Shown: positions 58,744-64,000 of the stretch, piece after piece | Layout: the number at the start of each line of letters is the position of its first letter | How positions within the stretch are numbered: position 1 is the first letter of the stretch | Assembly: GCF_049445855.1 (NCBI RefSeq) | Contig: NZ_JBMSDV010000003.1 | Location: forward strand, 124,001 to 188,000 | Source of the DNA: JAGOCV01 sp049445855 | Lineage (GTDB): Bacteria > Pseudomonadota > Gammaproteobacteria > Burkholderiales > Burkholderiaceae_C | Length of the DNA: 64,000 nt | Direction: 5' to 3' | The notes under the pieces: model-generated | What the model was told of the DNA's origin: nothing | Database searches by the model: none | The model's input: the letters and a program-made list of their open reading frames with translations, nothing else | Position numbers and translations under genes: made by a program

Positions 58744-59518
58744 CCTGCGTCGCTTGCTGAAAGTGGTGTCCGCCCTGGCCGTGCCGGCCATGGCGCTGGC
58801 CTTGCTGCCGTCGCATGTGTGGGCGCAGGCTGCGCCGGGCGCCGGCGGCCAGCTGCCGCTGATCATCTCCAACAGCCCGTCGGGCACCAGCTATTCGGTG
58901 CCGATCCAGACGCTGCTGTTCTTCACCGCGCTGTCCTTCCTGCCGGCCGTGCTGCTGATGATGACGGGCTTCACTCGCATCGTCATCGTGCTGTCGCTGC
59001 TGCGCCAGGCGCTGGGCACGCAGTCCGCGCCGCCCAACCAGGTGATCATCGGCCTGTCGTTGTTCCTCACCTTCTTCGTGATGGGCCCGACGCTGGACCG
59101 CGTGTACCGCGACGCCTACGTGCCCTACACCACCAACGCCGCCAGCTTCGAGCAGGCGATGGAGCGCGCCGAAGCGCCGATGCGCGAGTTCATGCTCAAG
59201 CAGACGCGCCAGTCCGACTTCGCGCTGTTCGCCCGACTGGCCAAGCTGGAGCCGACCGTCACCGCGCAGACCGCGCCGATGCGCGTGCTGATCCCCGCGT
59301 TCGTGACGAGCGAGCTGAAGTCCGCCTTCCAGATCGGCTTCATGATCTTCATCCCGTTCCTGGTGATCGACATCGTCGTCTCCAGCGTGCTGATGTCGCT
59401 GGGCATGATGATGCTGTCGCCCGTGCTGGTGGCGTTGCCGTTCAAGCTCATGCTGTTCGTGCTGGCCGACGGCTGGAACCTGCTGCTCGGTTCGCTGGCC
59501 GCCAGCTTCGTCACCTAG
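58736..59518 (+). CDS. fliP: Flagellar export gate protein FliP
   Basis: Core pore subunit of the export gate, 260 residues, with a cleavable signal (PAMALALLPSHVWAQA). The conserved blocks are LLMMTGFTRIVIVLSLLRQA, LGTQSAPPNQVIIGLSLFLT and FVTSELKSAFQIGFMIFIPF. The start is the GTG at 58736 inside fliO. The FliP ring with FliQ and FliR forms the protein-conducting channel. Confidence 0.97.
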   Translation: MPDLRRLLKVVSALAVPAMALALLPSHVWAQAAPGAGGQLPLIISNSPSGTSYSVPIQTLLFFTALSFLPAVLLMMTGFTRIVIVLSLLRQALGTQSAPPNQVIIGLSLFLTFFVMGPTLDRVYRDAYVPYTTNAASFEQAMERAEAPMREFMLKQTRQSDFALFARLAKLEPTVTAQTAPMRVLIPAFVTSELKSAFQIGFMIFIPFLVIDIVVSSVLMSLGMMMLSPVLVALPFKLMLFVLADGWNLLLGSLAASFVT

Positions 59519-59528
59519 GAGCGCCACC

Positions 59529-59798
59529 ATGAACGCACAAATGGTCTTGACCGTCGGGCGCGATGCGCTGGTCATGCTGCTCATGGTGTCGCTGCCCATC
59601 CTGCTGGCTGTGCTGGTGGTGGGCCTCGTGGTCAGCATCTTCCAGGCCATCACGCAGATCCACGAGAACACGCTGTCCTTCGTGCCCAAGCTCATCGCGG
59701 CCGTGCTGGTGTTCGCCATCGCCGGCCCGTGGATGCTGAGCACGCTGGTGGACTACGTGCGCCGCACGCTGGAATCCATCCCCTCGCTCGTCGCCTGA
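59529..59798 (+). CDS. fliQ: Flagellar export gate protein FliQ
   Basis: Two-span membrane protein of 89 residues, normal for FliQ. It shows VLTVGRDALVMLLMVSLPIL and GLVVSIFQAITQIHENTLSF, then VPKLIAAVLVFAIAGPWML. It lies 10 bases after fliP with an AGGAG site before the ATG. Confidence 0.97.
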   Translation: MNAQMVLTVGRDALVMLLMVSLPILLAVLVVGLVVSIFQAITQIHENTLSFVPKLIAAVLVFAIAGPWMLSTLVDYVRRTLESIPSLVA

Positions 59799-59816
59799 CG
59801 GCAACGGGCCGCTGCC

Positions 59817-60584
59817 GTGATCACCTTCTCCGAATCGCAACTGATGGCGTGGCTGTCGCCGATCATCTGGCCGTTCCTGCGCGTGCTGGCGATGTTCAGC
59901 GTGGCCCCGGTGTTCTCGCAGCGCGCGATTCCCATGCGCGCGAAGATCGGGCTGGCGTTCCTGGTGGCCTTGTCGGCGCAGGCCACGCTGGCGAACCAGC
60001 CGGTGATCAGCCTCAACGGCCCGCAGGCACTGTCGGCCGTGGTGCAGCAGATCGCCATCGGCGTGGCCATCGGCTTCGCGGTGCGTGTGGTGTTCGCGGT
60101 GGTGGAACTCGCGGGCGAACTCATCGGCCTGCAGATGGGTCTGAATTTCGCGGCCTTCTTCGACCCGGGCACGAATGCGCAGAGCAATGCGGTGTCGCGC
60201 TTCCTCGGGAATATTTCGGTGCTGATGTTCGTCGTCATCAACGGCCACCTGATGGTGCTGATGGCGGTGATCCGCAGCTTCGAGAGCTTCCCGGCGGACG
60301 GCAGCTTCATCGAGGCGATGACCAGGCTGCGCCTGCACGAACTCGGCACCGAGCTCTTTGCGAGTGCGCTGTGGATCGCACTGCCGATGGTGGCGCTGCT
60401 GCTGTTCGTCAACCTGGCGTTGGGCATCGTCTCGCGCATTGCGCCACAGATGAACATCTACGCCGTGGGCTTCCCGGTGACGCTGGTCATGGGCATGGTC
60501 GGCCTGGTGGCGACGCTGCCGATGATGGAGCAGCCGCTCGTGATGCTGCTCGAGCGCACGATCGACATGTTCGCGACGCGCTGA
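59817..60584 (+). CDS. fliR: Flagellar export gate protein FliR
   Basis: Membrane protein of 255 residues that closes the FliPQR channel. It has about six membrane segments, with VAPVFSQRAIPMRAKIGLAF, ELIGLQMGLNFAAFFDPGTN and GIVSRIAPQMNIYAVGFPVT as family blocks. The start is a GTG at 59817, 18 bases after fliQ. It is the last gene of the fliF-R run and converges on the next gene with a 29-base gap. Confidence 0.96.
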   Translation: MITFSESQLMAWLSPIIWPFLRVLAMFSVAPVFSQRAIPMRAKIGLAFLVALSAQATLANQPVISLNGPQALSAVVQQIAIGVAIGFAVRVVFAVVELAGELIGLQMGLNFAAFFDPGTNAQSNAVSRFLGNISVLMFVVINGHLMVLMAVIRSFESFPADGSFIEAMTRLRLHELGTELFASALWIALPMVALLLFVNLALGIVSRIAPQMNIYAVGFPVTLVMGMVGLVATLPMMEQPLVMLLERTIDMFATR

Positions 60585-60613
60585 GCGCCAGTGCGCTGCT
60601 GCAACTTCAGGAT

Positions 60614-62641
60614 CTACTTCAGGATTCCCATCAGGTTGGAGAAGCCGTCGGTCCAGGTTCGGAAGCCGGGCCTGGGCACGAGCGGCTCACCGGCCGCAAG
60701 CCCTGGCGGCATGCGCGCGGCGCGCCCGGGCCGCATGAGCAGCACCCATGAGGAGTGGCGGCAGAAGACATCCTTGTCGTCGGGTGATATTTCGTAGAGC
60801 TTCGCTTGCAATCCCAGGTCCTTCGCCGCTGCGGCCATCACGGGCCGCAGGTCGAGGTAGGTGTTGGTGATGTGCACCGCGAGCATGCCATCGGGCTTGA
60901 GGTGCCGCAAGTCGTCGCGCAGGGCCTCGAGCGTGAGCAGGTGCACGGGGATCGAATCGCCGGAAAAGGCGTCCATCACCAGCAGGTCGAAGTCCTGCGG
61001 CGGATCGCGCTCGAGCAGAAGGCGGCCATCGCCCAAGGCTTCGGTGATGGTCGCGCGTGTGTCGCCCAGGAAGCTGAATTCGGTGCGCGCGAGATGCATC
61101 ACCTGCTCGTTGATCTCGTACAGGCGGAGCCGGTCCCCCGCGCGCCCGTAGGCAGCGAGCGTGCCAGCGCCGAGGCCGACGACGCCCATGTGCAGTGGGC
61201 CTTCACGCTGCAGCGCACGTACGGCCTGCCCCACGCCCGAGAGCTCGCAATAGTAGGCCGTGGGCTGGTTCTTCATGCCGGGACCGAGGTACTGCTCGCC
61301 GTGGCTGATGGCGCCGTGCCGCATCATGCGCACCGGACCGGCCACGTCGTAGTGCGTGTCGACGACGCGCGACTGCCCATAGAAGTTGCGCATGACGGCC
61401 CGGTACCCGTGCAGCGCCTCCCATTCGTCGAATGCGAGCCAGGCACCGAAGCCGCAGACCGCCAGCGGCACCAGCACGCGCTGCCAGCGCACGAGTGAAG
61501 GCCAGAGCATGCCGGCCGTGAGCGCAGCGCAGAGGAAAAGGCCGATCGAAAGTTCGTATTCGCCACGGAAGAACATCGGCCCCAGCAGGCCGACGAAGAT
61601 CCCGCCCACCGCGCCGCCGATCGAGAGCATCAGATAGAAGAGCGTGAGGTGCTCCACCGGCGGCTTGCGGCGCACCAGCTCGCCATGGCAGACCATGCAG
61701 AACACGAAGAGCGCGAGGCACAGGAGGGCCACCATCGCCGGCACGCCGAGCGCGGTGACGGAAACGAACACCACCACACCCAGCATCACCGGCAGCGCAC
61801 CGAGGAACAGGGGTCGCACGTAGTAGCGTGGCGCATCGAAGCACAGGATGAAACTGGACAGGTACACGGCCAGTGGCAGCACCCAGAGGAAAGGCACGGG
61901 CGCAACGTCCTGCGTCAGGTGGCGCGTGAGCGCGATCAGCAGGATGGAGGGCGTCGCTGCGAGCGCGATCCACAGCAGGCATTGCTGCCATCCGGGCGCG
62001 GCGCGTTCCGCGCCTGCTTCGGCCATTCGCGCATCGGCTGCTTTCGGTACGCGGGGCGCAGCATAGGCGGCCGTGCCGACACACGACAACACGAAGACGG
62101 CGTAGCCGGCTGACCAGGCCCAGGCCTGCGTTTCCAATGGCCAGACCGGCTCCACGATGAACGGATAGGTCAGCAGCCCGAGCATGGATGCGAGGTTGGA
62201 AAGCGCGTAGAGCCGGTAGGTGTGCGCGGCGCCGCTGCCCGTGCGATGCACGAGGCCCCACCATGCCTGCATGAGCGGCCCGGTGGTCGAGAGCATGAGG
62301 TAGGGCACGCCGACCGCGCCAGCCAGCACCATCAGAACGCCGAGCTCGGGTTGCTGGCCGAACGCATCGCGCAGCGCAGCGCTGGCGGCCACCGGCAAGG
62401 CCAACAGGCTGACGGCCAGCAGCGCGCCATGCACGGCGATCTGCCGGCGTGGGGCCAGCAATCGCGACAGCGCATGCACATAGGCATAACCCAGCAGCAG
62501 CTCGAGCTGGAAGAACATCAGGCAGACGCTCCAAACGGAAGACGAGCCGCCGAACCAGGGCAGGATCATCTTCGCCACGATCGGCTGGATCTGGAAAAGC
62601 AGGAACGCCGACAGGAAGACCGTCAGTGCGAACAGTGGCAT
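60614..62641 (-). CDS. Membrane protein fused to spermidine-synthase-like domain
   Basis: Fusion of 675 residues. Residues 1-420 carry about ten or more membrane segments (ALTVFLSAFLLFQIQPIVAK; FPFLWVLPLAVYLSSFIL-like region). Residues about 450-640 form an SpeE-like Rossmann domain: MGVVGLGAGTLAAYGRAGDR (SAM/dcSAM loop), LYEINEQVMHLA, and LLVMDAFSGDSIPVHLLTLE. In databases this is the fused MFS/spermidine synthase family; true aminopropyl transfer is unproven. No metabolic neighbours are present. It is unrelated to the flagellar genes. Confidence 0.8.
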   Translation of the reverse strand: MPLFALTVFLSAFLLFQIQPIVAKMILPWFGGSSSVWSVCLMFFQLELLLGYAYVHALSRLLAPRRQIAVHGALLAVSLLALPVAASAALRDAFGQQPELGVLMVLAGAVGVPYLMLSTTGPLMQAWWGLVHRTGSGAAHTYRLYALSNLASMLGLLTYPFIVEPVWPLETQAWAWSAGYAVFVLSCVGTAAYAAPRVPKAADARMAEAGAERAAPGWQQCLLWIALAATPSILLIALTRHLTQDVAPVPFLWVLPLAVYLSSFILCFDAPRYYVRPLFLGALPVMLGVVVFVSVTALGVPAMVALLCLALFVFCMVCHGELVRRKPPVEHLTLFYLMLSIGGAVGGIFVGLLGPMFFRGEYELSIGLFLCAALTAGMLWPSLVRWQRVLVPLAVCGFGAWLAFDEWEALHGYRAVMRNFYGQSRVVDTHYDVAGPVRMMRHGAISHGEQYLGPGMKNQPTAYYCELSGVGQAVRALQREGPLHMGVVGLGAGTLAAYGRAGDRLRLYEINEQVMHLARTEFSFLGDTRATITEALGDGRLLLERDPPQDFDLLVMDAFSGDSIPVHLLTLEALRDDLRHLKPDGMLAVHITNTYLDLRPVMAAAAKDLGLQAKLYEISPDDKDVFCRHSSWVLLMRPGRAARMPPGLAAGEPLVPRPGFRTWTDGFSNLMGILK

Positions 62642-62691
62642 GGCTCAAGTCCCGGGAGGAGGAAATTCGCCCGGTGCGAAAACCGTGGGGG

Positions 62692-62715
62692 AGGGCGCTG
62701 CGAGTGGTGCGCCCT
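62692..62715 (-). terminator. Hairpin after the NarL-type regulator gene
   Basis: AGGGCGC (62692-62698) and GCGCCCT (62709-62715) are exact inverted repeats with a 10-base loop, just after the regulator stop on the minus strand. A TTTT lies about 10 bases beyond the stem. It is a possible terminator. Confidence 0.4.
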
Positions 62716-62721
62716 TCACGT

Positions 62722-63354
62722 TCAGACCAGGTTGTTGCGGATGGCGTAGGCCGTGATCGCCGCGTTGGACGTGAGGTTGAGTTTTTCCATCACGCGCGTG
62801 CGGTAGACGCTCACCGTCTTGGGGCTGAGCATGAGCTCTTCGGCGATGTCCGACAGCTTCTTGCCGGAGGCGATCTTCACCAGTGTCTGCAGTTCGCGTT
62901 CCGACAGCGCGGCATGCGGCGCGCTTTCCTGCAGCGGGTGATGCAGGCTTTCCACCAGCATCTGCGCCACTTCCGGTGTGACGAACTTGCGGCCCTGCGC
63001 CACGGTGCGCGTGGCGTTGATCAGTTCTTCCGGGTTGCCGGCCTTGTTGACGTAGCCCTGCGCGCCCGCACGCAGGCAGCGGATGGCGTACTGGTCTTCC
63101 GTGAACATCGACACCACCAGCACCTTGATGCCGGGGTCGGTTTCCTTCAGCGCGGCCAGCACTTCGAGGCCGCTGCGGCCGGGCATGTTCAGGTCGAGCA
63201 GCAGCACGTCGCATTGCGCGGTGCGCAGCACTTCGCGCAACTCGGCATAGCCGCCGGCTTCGCCGGTGACGCGGATGTCGGTCGCCTCGGCCAGCGTGTC
63301 GCGGATGCCGCGACGCACCACGGCGTGGTCGTCGCACAGAACGACGTGGATCAT
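62722..63354 (-). CDS. NarL/FixJ-family response regulator
   Basis: Response regulator, 210 residues. The receiver has D8-D9, phosphoacceptor D54 (LLLDLNMPGRSG) and a YVNKAG block holding the conserved Lys. The C-terminal LuxR-type helix-turn-helix (about 145-205) reads LSERELQTLVKIASGKKLSD with LMLSPKTVSVYRTRVMEKLN. It overlaps its kinase gene by an ATGA junction, so the pair is one two-component system. The target genes are not evident. Confidence 0.95.
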   Translation of the reverse strand: MIHVVLCDDHAVVRRGIRDTLAEATDIRVTGEAGGYAELREVLRTAQCDVLLLDLNMPGRSGLEVLAALKETDPGIKVLVVSMFTEDQYAIRCLRAGAQGYVNKAGNPEELINATRTVAQGRKFVTPEVAQMLVESLHHPLQESAPHAALSERELQTLVKIASGKKLSDIAEELMLSPKTVSVYRTRVMEKLNLTSNAAITAYAIRNNLV

Positions 63355-64000
63355 GCGGCGCCCTTCGCAACGCCGGCCAGCGGAATCTGCACCGGATGCA
63401 GCGGCACGGACAGGATGATGGCCGTGCCGATGCCGTCGCGGTTGGAGATGTCGAGCCAGCCGTCCACCATGCGTGCGCGTTCGCTCAGGCCCTTGAGGCC
63501 GAAGGCCTTGGGCTTGTCCAGCGCCTCGCGCGGCAGGCCGCGCCCATCGTCGGCAACTTCCAGCGTCAGCACGCCTTCGGCGTCGGACAGGTCGATGGTG
63601 ACGTTGTTGCACTCGGCGTGCTTGGCGATGTTGGTCAGGGCTTCCTGTGCGGTCCGGTAGGCCACGAGCTGGATGGCGTCCGGCGCACGGATCTTCTCGT
63701 GGCTCGACTTGAAGCTGGTGGCGACGCCGGTGCGCTTCTCGAAGTTGCGGGCCAGCCAGTCGATGGCGGTGACCAGGCCCTGGTCGAGGATGGGTGGGCG
63801 CAGGTCGAGCACGATGCGCTGGCTCGCGTCGATGGCGTGGCGCAGCATCTCGAGCGCGGTGTTCACATGCTCCTTCGTGCCCGGCTCCTTGCTGTGGCGC
63901 GAAATCCATGCGAGGTCGAACTTCACCGCAGCGAGCGCGCCGCCGATCTCGTCGTGCACGTCACGCGCAAGGGAGGTGCGCTCTTCCTCGATGCGCATCT
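63351..64000 (-). CDS. NarX/DegS-type sensor histidine kinase, partial
   Basis: C-terminal part of a histidine kinase that runs off the right edge; at least 216 residues are visible. The HisKA_3 dimerisation motif is DVHDEIGGALAAVKFDL, with the phosphoacceptor His. The ATPase domain shows YRTAQEALTNIAKHAE (N box), VADDGRGLP (G1) and GLKGLSERARMV (G2). The sensor part is outside the window, so the signal is unknown. It is translationally coupled to the regulator that follows. Confidence 0.93.
   Translation of the reverse strand, partial: MRIEEERTSLARDVHDEIGGALAAVKFDLAWISRHSKEPGTKEHVNTALEMLRHAIDASQRIVLDLRPPILDQGLVTAIDWLARNFEKRTGVATSFKSSHEKIRAPDAIQLVAYRTAQEALTNIAKHAECNNVTIDLSDAEGVLTLEVADDGRGLPREALDKPKAFGLKGLSERARMVDGWLDISNRDGIGTAIILSVPLHPVQIPLAGVAKGAA

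Noticed and set aside
60584..60597. Small AGCGC/GCGCT hairpin between convergent fliR and the spermidine-synthase-like gene.
   Set aside because: A 5-base stem without a T-run is expected by chance in this base composition.
1..64000. Search by eye for tRNA or rRNA genes, insertion sequences, CRISPR arrays and phage attachment sites.
   Set aside because: None could be supported. The PAAR island has no visible flanking repeats or integrase gene.

Overview
The window is about 64 kb of GC-rich DNA from a Gram-negative, flagellated betaproteobacterium, most likely a member of the Burkholderiales. The pointers are the FlhDC-controlled flagellar regulon, the order flhDC-motAB-flhBAF-fliA, the split flgAMN / flgB-L arrangement and the high G+C. 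This placement is an inference; there is no rRNA gene or other taxonomic marker in the window.

Region 1 (1-3535, minus strand) is an archaic-type chaperone-usher fimbrial operon: a spore-coat-U-type pilin, a periplasmic chaperone and an usher cut by the left edge. Region 2 (3714-18685, minus strand) is an export locus of unusual composition. It encodes an OmpR-family response regulator, a 2625-residue cell-surface protein with an LEPR-type start, a DUF4347 domain and cadherin-like repeats, a TolC-like outer-membrane lipoprotein, a small HlyD-type adaptor, a GAF-like/HlyD fusion, and an M50 zinc-metalloprotease/HlyD fusion. No ABC transporter is present. A periplasmic solute-binding protein gene diverges from the regulator.

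Region 3 (19705-33054) holds an HDOD-domain gene, then flgL-K-J-I-H-G-F-E-D-C-B on the minus strand and flgA-flgM-flgN on the plus strand. Region 4 (33310-35928) is an insertion of visibly lower G+C: a small BamE-like protein, then a tightly coupled type VI secretion cargo unit (PAAR protein, DUF6402-like protein, and two paralogous small membrane proteins that are candidate immunity proteins). A predicted hairpin covers the ribosome binding site of the PAAR gene.

Region 5 (35932-44655, minus) carries flhD-flhC-motA-motB-flhB-flhA-flhF-fliA. The usual flhG/fleN gene is missing between flhF and fliA. Region 6 (45121-60584) carries fliC, fliD-S-T, the divergent fliE, and the long fliF-G-H-I-J-K-L-M-N-O-P-Q-R operon. 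Together regions 3, 5 and 6 encode nearly all of the flagellum: master regulator FlhDC, class III sigma factor FliA with anti-sigma FlgM, export apparatus, rod, hook, rings, motor and filament. Chemotaxis genes are not in the window. I found sigma-28-type promoter sequences before motA, fliC and flgM with a shared 12-base spacer; the motA one lies so close to the ATG that the mRNA may be leaderless.

Region 7 (60614-64000, minus) has a membrane protein fused to a spermidine-synthase-like domain, and a NarL-type response regulator with the C-terminal part of its histidine kinase, which is cut by the right edge.
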